IMG/VR virus record: IMGVR_UViG_3300005613_000282
Coordinates: 1-30,922 of that record
From: a virus
Direction: 5' to 3' (one strand)
Length of the DNA stretch: 30,922 bases
Every line of letters starts with the position of its first letter. The first letter of the stretch is position 1. The position numbers and the translations under genes were made by a program. The notes below the pieces were generated by a model that had not been told where the DNA came from, searched no databases, and saw only the letters and a program-made list of their open reading frames with translations. Positions 14,647 to 21,488 of this stretch are shown here, in pieces.

Positions 14647-15630
14647 ATGGCTGGTGGAATGACTACCGCTAACAGCGATCTCCTGATTCGCAGTGAACTG
14701 TACAGCGCCCAGCTCAAGGAAATCCTTGAAGACGAGTTGATGGCTCAAGGCTACGTTGACTGGCTGACTGAATTCCCCGATGGGACCACCTTCACGGTGC
14801 CCTCGGTTGGTCAGGCTACAACGCAGACAGTTGCTGAAGATCAGGCTATTAAGTACAGTGCTCTCGATACTGGTGAATTCCAGTTCACGATCACTGAGTA
14901 CCTGGGTTCCGCACACTATGTGACGAAGAAGAATCTCCAAGATTCTTTCTACATGCAGCGTGTGATGAGCCAGTTTGCAGCTAAAGAGTCCCGTGCAATC
15001 ATGGAAGTTCTGGAAGCAGACATCCTGAAGACACCGGGTCCGACAGCTTCTCAATCGGGTACAAACCAATCTGCTAGCAGTGCTAACCAAGTGAACGGGT
15101 ACGATCACCGTTACATTGGTACAGGCTCTGGCGATACGATGGACCCTGCTGACTTTGCTTACGCAAAGCTGGCTCTCAAGAAGGCCAATGTTCCCCTGAA
15201 CAACCTTGTTGCTATCGTTGACCCGACTGTTGGCTATCAGCTTGAGACCCTCACGGGTCTTTCCGATGTGACCTATAACCCGCGTTGGGAGGGGATCATC
15301 GGTACAGGTCTGACCACAGGTATGCGCTTTATCCGTAACGTGTATGGTTTTGACGTTTACGAGAGCAACTACCTTGCCGCAGGTCTTGGCGAAACAATCA
15401 CTCACGGTGGTGCCTCGAACAGCGTGACGAACGGGGTGCAAAACCTGTTCTTCTCTGCTGACTCGACTGTGCTCCCGATTATGGGTGCTTGGCGTCAGAT
15501 GCCTGAGGTTGATGCGGAGTTCAACAAAGACTTCCAGCGTGAGGAGTACGTTACTACTGCTCGTTGGGGTCTGAAGTTGTTCCGTCCTGAAAACATGGTC
15601 TGTGTCCTCACCGACTCGACCGCTGTTTAA
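14647..15630 (+). CDS. Major capsid protein, T7-like type (copy 2)
   Basis: 327 aa, a HK97-fold capsid protein of the T7-like/marine podovirus kind. Recognisable features are the N-terminal LKEILEDELMAQGYVDWLTEF, TTFTVPSVGQATTQTVAED, SQFAAKESRAIMEVLEADIL (E-loop to spine region), a central AKLALKKANVPLNNLVAIVD and a C-terminal TARWGLKLFRPENMVCVLTD. It lacks the P22-type insertion domain and is about 100 residues shorter than the capsid protein at 869-2140, so the two are not recent duplicates. Scaffold lies upstream and a decoration-type protein downstream. Confidence 0.9.
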   Translation: MAGGMTTANSDLLIRSELYSAQLKEILEDELMAQGYVDWLTEFPDGTTFTVPSVGQATTQTVAEDQAIKYSALDTGEFQFTITEYLGSAHYVTKKNLQDSFYMQRVMSQFAAKESRAIMEVLEADILKTPGPTASQSGTNQSASSANQVNGYDHRYIGTGSGDTMDPADFAYAKLALKKANVPLNNLVAIVDPTVGYQLETLTGLSDVTYNPRWEGIIGTGLTTGMRFIRNVYGFDVYESNYLAAGLGETITHGGASNSVTNGVQNLFFSADSTVLPIMGAWRQMPEVDAEFNKDFQREEYVTTARWGLKLFRPENMVCVLTDSTAV

Positions 15631-15641
15631 GGAGATCAACA

Positions 15642-16178
15642 ATGACTGATTTCACAAACAAAGACGGTCTTACACGGCACTACGGTCCTCAGACCGCCCG
15701 TGATAAGGCATACCAAGTTGTCCGTGTTGGTGGCGGGATCAGCCAGCTTGTCGTGGATTTCTCCTACGATGATCTGCCTGGGTTCGATGCAGATGCCGGG
15801 GGTGGTTCCACTCCTGACAGCTTCAGCGAAGCTATTCCGTACATCCCTGCAGGGGCTACTATCCTCGACGCAACCTTCCTTGTCTGTGACGCATTCGCTG
15901 GTGGCACAAGCTACGTAGTGGGTACGTACACCAAGGCAGGGGTTGCTATCGACGCAGACGGTATCTTCACGGGTACTGCTCTGGCACTCGCAAACATCGA
16001 CGCAGATGGTGACGTTGTGTCACCTGATGGTGTTGACGTTGTGAAGACATCCGGTACCTTTGACGGTTCCGCTGTTGACACAGCAAACGATGCTTATCTC
16101 GTGGTTGCTGCTTCTGGCACGTTCACTGACGGGCAAGCCCGTATGGTGATTACGTACCTGGAGAAGAACACGCTTTAA
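15642..16178 (+). CDS. Putative head decoration protein
   Basis: 178 aa, beta-rich with Gly/Asp/Thr loops (IPYIPAGATILDATFLVCDA, TGTALALANIDADGDVV, TFTDGQARMVITYLEKNTL), no cysteine cluster and no enzyme motif. It follows the capsid gene with AAGGAG in the 11-base gap and is followed by a strong terminator. That is the usual setting of highly expressed capsid-surface proteins in marine T7-like phages. The role is inferred from context and fold type. Confidence 0.65.
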   Translation: MTDFTNKDGLTRHYGPQTARDKAYQVVRVGGGISQLVVDFSYDDLPGFDADAGGGSTPDSFSEAIPYIPAGATILDATFLVCDAFAGGTSYVVGTYTKAGVAIDADGIFTGTALALANIDADGDVVSPDGVDVVKTSGTFDGSAVDTANDAYLVVAASGTFTDGQARMVITYLEKNTL

Positions 16179-16190
16179 GCGTACGGTGAC

Positions 16191-16208
16191 GGCCCCCTTC
16201 GGGGGGCC
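16191..16208 (+). terminator. UUCG-tetraloop hairpin after the capsid/decoration genes
   Basis: A perfect 7-bp stem (GGCCCCC / GGGGGCC) closes a C(UUCG)G tetraloop, one of the most stable RNA hairpins. It lies in the 48-base gap after the decoration gene. There is no clean U tract (TGATCCTCT follows), so it may be a partial terminator or a message stabiliser, like the terminator behind T7 gene 10. Confidence 0.7.
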
Positions 16209-16226
16209 TGATCCTCTGGAGGAACT

Positions 16227-16361
16227 ATGCCTCTTAAGAAAGGTGCATCTAAAAAGACTATTAGTGCAAACATTAAACGAGAGATCAAGGCTGGTAAACC
16301 TCAGAAGCAAGCAGTAGCTATTGCTCTTGAGACAGCACGTAGATCTAAGAAGAGGAAGTAA
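16227..16361 (+). CDS. Lysine-rich 44-aa protein, DUF6496-like (copy 2)
   Basis: Homologue of the 2915-3052 product: starts MPLKKGASKKTISANIK, contains [14 protein letters not shown] and ends KKRK. It has an excellent ribosome site (GGAGG at 16218-16222). It overlaps the next gene by one base (TAATG), as its counterpart does (TGATG). The function is unknown; strong positive charge and position after a capsid gene suggest contact with DNA or the capsid interior. Confidence 0.85.
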   Translation: MPLKKGASKKTISANIKREIKAGKPQKQAVAIALETARRSKKRK

Positions 16362-16513
16362 TGGCTAAGAGACCGGGACTGTACGCAAACATCCACGCTA
16401 AGCGTAAGCGTATCAAGGAAGGCTCTGGAGAGAAGATGCGGAAGCCTGGAGAGAAAGGCGCTCCTACTGCTAAAGCATTCAAGCAATCTGCTAAGACAGC
16501 TAAGAGGAAATAA
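16361..16513 (+). CDS. Lysine-rich 50-aa protein (copy 2)
   Basis: Homologue of the 3052-3201 product: MAKRPGLYANIHAKRKRIKE, then GSGEKMRKPGEKGAPTAKAF and KQSAKTAKRK. It differs mainly by a two-residue insertion (RP) after MAK and scattered substitutions. It contains the 22-base repeat shared with copy 1. There is no known domain. Confidence 0.85.
   Translation: MAKRPGLYANIHAKRKRIKEGSGEKMRKPGEKGAPTAKAFKQSAKTAKRK
16430..16451 (+). repeat. 22-base exact repeat, copy 2 (partner 3115-3136)
   Basis: Direct repeat of 3115-3136 in the homologous gene, about 13.3 kb away. Confidence 0.9.
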
Positions 16514-16514
16514 A

Positions 16515-16649
16515 ATGCCTAACATCTCAAGCTATGGATCTGCTAGCAAGAAAAAAATGACTAAGAAAAAAACTGCCATGAACAAACCTAATGTTCGTGG
16601 TGGCATGAGCCAATCTACTATGCGCTCTAAGCCCAAAAAGAGGAAGTAA
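16515..16649 (+). CDS. Third lysine-rich protein, 44 aa
   Basis: Starts one base after the previous stop with MPNISSYGSASKKKMTKKKT, then AMNKPNVRGGMSQSTMRSKP and ends KKRK. It is basic (12 Lys and 3 Arg) and rich in Met and Ser. The sequence is different from the two preceding basic proteins and has no counterpart in the first module. I recognise no family. Confidence 0.7.
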   Translation: MPNISSYGSASKKKMTKKKTAMNKPNVRGGMSQSTMRSKPKKRK

Positions 16650-16651
16650 CT

Positions 16652-16831
16652 ATGGACATCATGGAAATCTTTGACGTAATTCCTGCATGGTTCGTAGCAC
16701 TAGATGCACTGCTAATTGCTCTGCTGGGTATTGCTGCACTCACACCCACAGAGAAAGACGATGCTGTGCTTGCTCGTGTGAAGAACCTGTTCGACAAAGC
16801 AATGTCTTTGGTTGTAAAGCCTAAGCAATGA
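16652..16831 (+). CDS. Holin-like small membrane protein
   Basis: 59 aa. One hydrophobic segment lies at about residues 9-30 (VIPAWFVALDALLIALLGIA), followed by PTEKDDAVLARVKNLFDKA and a basic end. The LTPTEKDD..L.RV pattern after the membrane segment occurs in small phage proteins annotated as holins. It is followed by overlapping spanin-type genes (ATGA junction), which supports a lysis role: pore formation that releases the endolysin encoded at 28978. A single membrane span is unusual for a canonical class I holin. Confidence 0.55.
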   Translation: MDIMEIFDVIPAWFVALDALLIALLGIAALTPTEKDDAVLARVKNLFDKAMSLVVKPKQ

Positions 16832-17031
16832 TTGAACTAGGGTTACTTCTAGCTTTCGTAGGTCTGCTGTTCTATGCCTACAAGACAGGCTACGACTCAG
16901 GCTTTAGTGCTAAAGAGTCAGAGGAGCTTAAGAAATATGCAGACAGCGTTACGAAAGGCATCAAAGCTCGTAGGGCTCACACTGATAACGCTGCTTTGCG
17001 TGACAGGGTGCAAGACCGTTTCACTGAATAA
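16828..17031 (+). CDS. Putative inner-membrane spanin (Rz-like)
   Basis: 67 aa with an N-terminal anchor (LGLLLAFVGLLFYAYKTGYD, residues 4-23) and a short charged helical tail (SEELKKYADSVTKGIKARRA, ending NAALRDRVQDRFTE). It overlaps the holin-like gene (ATGA), and a lipoprotein gene begins inside it in another frame, the hallmark of Rz/Rz1 pairs. It is shorter than lambda Rz (153 aa), so it would need its partner to reach the outer membrane. The assignment depends on the nested lipoprotein. Confidence 0.6.
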   Translation: MIELGLLLAFVGLLFYAYKTGYDSGFSAKESEELKKYADSVTKGIKARRAHTDNAALRDRVQDRFTE

Positions 17032-17143
17032 CTTCTGTGATTTATACACCCCGGTGTATTCAAAACAAACAGATCGTCAAGAACTACGAGACAACATTAA
17101 TGCTAATAACGCAGTGTACTTGGAGCTTTGTGAGGAACAGTAA
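16937..17143 (+). CDS. Putative outer-membrane spanin lipoprotein (Rz1-like)
   Basis: 68 aa with a clear lipoprotein signal: basic start (MQTALRKASK), hydrophobic core (LVGLTLITLL) and lipobox VTGC with the acylated Cys at 25. The mature part ends in FCDLYTPVYSKQTDRQELRD then NINANNAVYLELCEEQ; the NNAVY..LC ending is typical of phage o-spanins. I chose ATG 16937 over ATG 16874 because it gives a normal-length signal peptide and has GAGGAG at 16921-16926. It begins inside the i-spanin gene in another frame and its stop overlaps the next ATG (TAATG). It joins inner and outer membranes for the last step of Gram-negative lysis. Confidence 0.75.
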   Translation: MQTALRKASKLVGLTLITLLCVTGCKTVSLNNFCDLYTPVYSKQTDRQELRDNINANNAVYLELCEEQ

Positions 17144-17907
17144 TGGCTAAGATGACAGTACTTGACATTGTTCAAGCTACCCTCACGAGTATGGGCTCCG
17201 ATGAGGTCAACACTATTGATGCAACGCCAGAGGCGTATGACGTAGCACACATTGTTCGTGACTGTTACTTCAACATCATCAACAGCAAGGACTGGCCTCA
17301 CCTTCGGAGAGTAATTTCTCCTACTCCCTTTGCTGATCCTGCCCGTCCCACACACATGAATATCGAAGATCCTATTCAAAAGATCGCTAACGATACAATG
17401 TACTACGATGTGCGTGTGGATGTTTCTGGTGATCCTGAGTGGAGACTTATTAAGTACTTAGAGCTAGATAACTTCATGAAGTACACCATGAGTCGAGGGA
17501 CAGCTCTGAGTGACAGTAACGTGGATCTTGTGGTTGATCCCAGTGGTTTCCGTTTTTATATCTACAATGATCGTGGTCCTACGTACTACACCTCTGTGGA
17601 TGACGAGACACTGATCTTTGATTCTTATGATTCTGGTGTAGAAGTAAGCTTGCAGAATGATAAAGCACAGGTTACAGCGTATAAAGAACCTACGTTTTCT
17701 TTAACTGATACTCACGTACCTGATTTACCTAGCAAGGTGTTTCCGTACCTGCTAGCAGAAGTTAAATCTGTTGCTTCTCTTGAGATTGCACAGACTGCTA
17801 ACGCTAAACAAGAGCAGACTAGCAGAGCATACAAGGGCTGGATGGCTCTTGAGAAGTGGAGAACCCGTGGTGGTATTCGTAACCTGAATAACTTTGGGAG
17901 AAAGTGA
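17143..17907 (+). CDS. Tail adaptor (T7 gp11 / tail tubular A-like)
   Basis: 254 aa. The helical N-terminus (TVLDIVQATLTSMGSDEVN, IVRDCYFNIINSKDWPHLRR), the middle beta region (FRFYIYNDRGPTYYTSVDDE) and the C-terminal helices (FPYLLAEVKSVASLEIAQ, SRAYKGWMALEKWR) follow the podovirus adaptor pattern. It forms the ring between portal and nozzle. It sits just upstream of the nozzle gene, as in T7, separated by two small genes. Confidence 0.8.
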   Translation: MAKMTVLDIVQATLTSMGSDEVNTIDATPEAYDVAHIVRDCYFNIINSKDWPHLRRVISPTPFADPARPTHMNIEDPIQKIANDTMYYDVRVDVSGDPEWRLIKYLELDNFMKYTMSRGTALSDSNVDLVVDPSGFRFYIYNDRGPTYYTSVDDETLIFDSYDSGVEVSLQNDKAQVTAYKEPTFSLTDTHVPDLPSKVFPYLLAEVKSVASLEIAQTANAKQEQTSRAYKGWMALEKWRTRGGIRNLNNFGRK

Positions 17908-18239
17908 TGACCGAACAAGGTCTAGAGCTTGCATTAGATTATGAATTTGAGGTAGGGGCATCAACACTGAAGCCAGAGAAAGTACCTCAGCTTAATATGT
18001 ACACACTGAAGTCTACGAAGGGATCTGTGCCAGATGTTCTGTCTGGTAGATACACTTCCTTACGTAATCTTGGGAAAGCTGTGCAGGATTATTTGGATTT
18101 CAAAGAGCAACGTGAAGAGAAGCTTGAAGTTAAAAGGCACCAAAGAAAGCGTAGACAAGAAATCCAAGCACACATAGACGCGAAGGCCGAAGGCCAACTT
18201 GACCCGAAGGGTAAGGCAGAGACAGATGGCGAATCTTGA
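17907..18239 (+). CDS. Hypothetical charged protein in the tail cluster
   Basis: 110 aa from ATG 17907 (TGATG overlap with the adaptor gene; GGGAG upstream). The N-terminal half contains TLKSTKGSVPDVLSGRYTSL. The C-terminal half is a strongly charged helix (KEQREEKLEVKRHQRKRRQE). The 3' end overlaps the next gene by 14 bases. I recognise no family; the arrangement suggests a small structural or chaperone protein. Confidence 0.7.
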   Translation: MTEQGLELALDYEFEVGASTLKPEKVPQLNMYTLKSTKGSVPDVLSGRYTSLRNLGKAVQDYLDFKEQREEKLEVKRHQRKRRQEIQAHIDAKAEGQLDPKGKAETDGES

Positions 18240-18876
18240 ACACACAGCCCTGAATAGCTCGCAGGTCCATGAGCCTAAGCATATCACCAGTGCCACTACG
18301 TCTGATGCAGGCAAGATTATTACGCCTAGCGGCGCTACGAATGGTGTTAGCCAGCTACGTCTTCTGCAGCTAGATGAACTAGATACTGCTGGATACCGTA
18401 GTAACAACACTGGTTGGGCACATTACTTCGACAGCACGTATACCTCTGGCTCCCCTCTTGCTTTGTCTGCTGGTGTACGCACAAAGGTTACGATTAACGG
18501 TCTAGGTGCTGGCACAGATAACAGCAATGTAGCTGTGGGTGACACAGATTACTGGAACACCACAACTAACAAGGTAACTCCAACAGCATTGAATGATGTG
18601 TATGCAGTTACCTTTAGATTCAAAGCGACTACTACTGCGTCAAAGCCGTACTTTGATCTTGACTTTGATATCGGTGGTGGTGTGGGTGTTGCTTCTAGCA
18701 TCACAGAAGAGGTTATCAAGGGTTCCAGTGCAGTGAACTGGTTCGACGAGTCTTCTAACTTCCATGTTAACTCTACATTCTTAGCTAACGGCGCTGAGAT
18801 TTACTTTAACTCTAGTGCAACGATTAATGTGTACGACATGAATATCATGATTATCAAGATTCACCAAGCTGGATAA
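18226..18876 (+). CDS. Beta-rich virion protein with N-terminal HEPK motif
   Basis: 216 aa from ATG 18226 (the upstream TTG-type extension at 18199 overlaps the previous gene and has no ribosome site). The N-terminus ALNSSQVHEPKHITSATTSD is a short attachment-like sequence seen at the start of several phage head or tail surface proteins. The remainder is beta-strand rich (VYAVTFRFKATTTASKPYFD, AEIYFNSSATINVYDMNIMI) and jelly-roll-like. It is probably a surface or fibre-like virion component. No enzyme motif is visible. Confidence 0.65.
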   Translation: MANLEHTALNSSQVHEPKHITSATTSDAGKIITPSGATNGVSQLRLLQLDELDTAGYRSNNTGWAHYFDSTYTSGSPLALSAGVRTKVTINGLGAGTDNSNVAVGDTDYWNTTTNKVTPTALNDVYAVTFRFKATTTASKPYFDLDFDIGGGVGVASSITEEVIKGSSAVNWFDESSNFHVNSTFLANGAEIYFNSSATINVYDMNIMIIKIHQAG

Positions 18877-18879
18877 AAC

Positions 18880-21159
18880 ATGGCTAGAGTTTCCCAAGAG
18901 TTCCAGCAGTTCAATTTCTCCCAGGGTAAGATCACTGAGGCTACGCCTCTGACCTTCCCTGAGAATGCTGCACTTGAGCTTGACAACATGGATCTGCGCA
19001 AAGATGGCAGTGTGCGCAGACGCCTTGGTGTTGACTACGAAGTTAACTATGACACAGATGACTTCCAGTTCAGCAAGACATCCTTTGCAGATGCAGGTGT
19101 TAATAACTTCCTGTGGAAATCTGTAGGTGGTGTAGGTGGTAGAGACTTTGCTGTAGTACAGATTGGCTTTAACCTGTACTTCTTTGATGCTACGAAAGAT
19201 TCTTTCAGTGCTAACAAGATCACTACTACTCCTCTGGATCTCAGCAGCTACGCTCTAGCTGGAGCTATTGGGGATAAAGAGTTCGGCTTCTCTGCAGGTA
19301 ACGGCTACCTGTTCGTGGTTGGTGAAGAGATCGAGCCTATCTACGTAGAGTATGACAGCAGTGGTCCTAGCTTTTCTGCTACACAGATCAGCATTAAGAT
19401 CAGAGACTTTGATGGGGTAAATGATGGTCTTGCTATTGACCAGCGCCCTACAACTCTGAGCACTACGCACAGATACAACCTGAGAAACCAAGGTTGGCCT
19501 AACACCTTCAGTAACTTTGCTTTAGAGAATGGTGATGCTGCTCCTGTAGTCAATGATCCTATCCAGCACACCTATAATAAAGTAGGTTTTTACCCTAGCA
19601 ATGCAGATATTATCCACCTGGGTAAGAGTACTGCCAGTAAGTTCATTGAGGGTATCGGCTCCTACAGCCCCTGGTTCCTGCAGAAGCTTAACGTGGGCAA
19701 CACAAGAGCACCTAGGGGTAGGTACATCCTTGATGCTTTTGTGCGTGACAGGGCTTCTGTGTCTGGTATTGCTATCCCTACAGTCACCTATAACAGCAGA
19801 CCTAGTGCTACAGCATTCTTTGCTGGCCGTGTGTTTTATGCTGGCATGACTGACGGAGATCTTGTCGGTACGATTTACTTTTCTCAGTTACTCACAGACA
19901 TTGAAAGAGTTGGTCAATGCTATCAAGAGCAAGATCCTACAGCAGAGCAGCTTAACAGTCTGCTGGCTACAGATGGTGGAGCTATTGAACTACCTGATGT
20001 GGGCAGGATCTACAAGCTTATTCCCTTTGAGAGAAGTGTTGTTGTCGTAGCGGACAATGGTGTGTGGGAGATTGTCAGCTCTGACACCACAGGCTTTACA
20101 GCCAGCAGCTTCTTTATTCGCTTTGTGACTAACACAGGAGCTATTGCACCTGGGACAATCACAGCTATCGAAGGTGGTGTGTGCTACTGGGCAGACTCTG
20201 GCATCTACTTACTCTCTCCTGATCCTACCTCTGGTGTTCTTGCTGCTACTAATCTCACACTGAATACTATTCAGCAGGACTATCTAGGTATACCTGAGAG
20301 TTCTAGGTTGTTTGCTCGTAGTTTCTACGATGCAGAGACTAACAAGCTGATCTTCTTGTACAAAGAAAATCAGTCTTTGACACAGAGTAACTACCAGTTT
20401 GACAAGATCTTGCATCTAGATATCACACTCTCTGCGTTTTACACGTACACACTCAGCTTTGACGGTGCGGATGCACCTATTGTGTGCGGCATTGCTCGCA
20501 AAAGAGGTTTAGGAATTGCAGATACTACATTTGACGTAGTTCTGGGTGCTGATGATGTGGTGTTAGGTTCTGATGATGTGGTTCTTACACAGTCTAGTGG
20601 GGTAATTAGCACTTCTTCTGCTATTAAATTAATCACAGCAGCTAATATCAACGCTACAACTAGGGCCTTAGTGTTCTCTGAGTTCACAGATCGCAAGTTT
20701 GTGGACTGGGAATCCAGCTATGGTACTGGCAACGGACTAGATTACACCAGCAACATGGTAACTGGCTATCAGATCATGGGGGAAGCTGCTCGTAACAAGC
20801 AGATCCAGTGGTACATTCCTCACTTTGAGCGCACAGAACAGAATTTAATTACTACTGGGACAGAAACTGTCTACGATTTCCCCAGTGCATGCACGATGCA
20901 AGTGCGCTATGACTTCACTAGCACTAGCACAGCAGGTAAATGGTCTGGAACCTTTGAAGGATACCGTCTAAAGGTGCCTTACATGCCTGCTGGTGGCTCT
21001 GATCCTGAGCCTTTTGACTACAGCTACGAAGTTATTAGCACTAAAAACAGGGTTCGTGGTGCAGGTAGAGCCCTACAGTTCAGTATTACAAGTCAGCCTG
21101 GAAAAGATATACGTTTACTTGGGTGGGATGTAGTAATTACTGGACGGAGCAGAGTGTGA
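18880..21159 (+). CDS. Tail nozzle (T7 gp12 / tail tubular B-like)
   Basis: 759 aa, T7 gp12 being about 794. The N-terminus FNFSQGKITEATPLTFPENA, then ELDNMDLRKDGSVRRRLGVD, is the conserved opening of podovirus nozzle proteins. Further typical segments are FFAGRVFYAGMTDGDLVGTIYFSQL (key residues only), FERSVVVVADNGVWEI and ARSFYDAETNKLIFLYKEN. It forms the tip of the short tail. Residues near 555-570 contain a short tandem repeat (VVLGADDVVLGSDDVVL). The stop overlaps the next GTG. Confidence 0.88.
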   Translation: MARVSQEFQQFNFSQGKITEATPLTFPENAALELDNMDLRKDGSVRRRLGVDYEVNYDTDDFQFSKTSFADAGVNNFLWKSVGGVGGRDFAVVQIGFNLYFFDATKDSFSANKITTTPLDLSSYALAGAIGDKEFGFSAGNGYLFVVGEEIEPIYVEYDSSGPSFSATQISIKIRDFDGVNDGLAIDQRPTTLSTTHRYNLRNQGWPNTFSNFALENGDAAPVVNDPIQHTYNKVGFYPSNADIIHLGKSTASKFIEGIGSYSPWFLQKLNVGNTRAPRGRYILDAFVRDRASVSGIAIPTVTYNSRPSATAFFAGRVFYAGMTDGDLVGTIYFSQLLTDIERVGQCYQEQDPTAEQLNSLLATDGGAIELPDVGRIYKLIPFERSVVVVADNGVWEIVSSDTTGFTASSFFIRFVTNTGAIAPGTITAIEGGVCYWADSGIYLLSPDPTSGVLAATNLTLNTIQQDYLGIPESSRLFARSFYDAETNKLIFLYKENQSLTQSNYQFDKILHLDITLSAFYTYTLSFDGADAPIVCGIARKRGLGIADTTFDVVLGADDVVLGSDDVVLTQSSGVISTSSAIKLITAANINATTRALVFSEFTDRKFVDWESSYGTGNGLDYTSNMVTGYQIMGEAARNKQIQWYIPHFERTEQNLITTGTETVYDFPSACTMQVRYDFTSTSTAGKWSGTFEGYRLKVPYMPAGGSDPEPFDYSYEVISTKNRVRGAGRALQFSITSQPGKDIRLLGWDVVITGRSRV

Positions 21160-21488
21160 TTATAGAGTTCACTGATGAAGGCGAGAATGTAGTCCTTGAA
21201 GACTCTGAGCGGATGACGCTAGGGGTAGAGATCTACGGACCTGTAGCTCAGTTTCACTTTACTCCACATAAGTGGAGTGTAAAGCACTTCAAGACCTACA
21301 AGAAAGTCTTAGATCACTGGGAAAGATGGCTCAAGGACAAAGGTGTGAAGTTAGTCCTAGAGTTCTTTGAGCCTGAAAGCCTAGACAAGATGAAGTTAAC
21401 TAAGATGTTTGGTTTTACAGAAGTACATATCAACAAAGAATTACTTGAAGAACCTATGGAATATGTTTGTTTAGGAAAAATCCTATGA
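21156..21488 (+). CDS. GNAT-like internal virion protein (T7 gp13 analogue)
   Basis: 110 aa from GTG 21156, which overlaps the nozzle stop (GTGA) and has GGAG at 21146-21149. The sequence HKWSVKHFKTYKKVLDHWER, then GVKLVLEFFEPESLDKMKLT and KMFGF follows the end of an N-acetyltransferase fold (helix, strand, terminal LGF-type turn). T7 gp13 lies at the same place, between nozzle and gp14, and also has a GNAT-like ending. The first half is too divergent to assign acetyl-CoA binding, so catalytic activity is doubtful. Confidence 0.6.
   Translation: MIIEFTDEGENVVLEDSERMTLGVEIYGPVAQFHFTPHKWSVKHFKTYKKVLDHWERWLKDKGVKLVLEFFEPESLDKMKLTKMFGFTEVHINKELLEEPMEYVCLGKIL

Noticed and set aside
14596-15642. 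348-codon open frame on the minus strand opposite the second capsid gene
   Set aside because: Antisense to a well-supported capsid gene, with low-complexity Leu/Val/Arg/Cys-rich sequence. Biased codon use in a highly expressed gene explains it.
15600-15660. Programmed -1 frameshift joining the second capsid protein to the decoration protein, as in T7 gene 10
   Set aside because: The decoration gene is in the -1 frame and that frame is open across the junction, but the sequence at the stop (gct gtt taa) is not a slippery heptamer. The decoration gene has its own AAGGAG and ATG.
16874-16936. Longer start for the o-spanin at ATG 16874
   Set aside because: It would add 21 mostly polar residues before the signal peptide. 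ATG 16937 has a better ribosome site and gives a normal lipoprotein signal.
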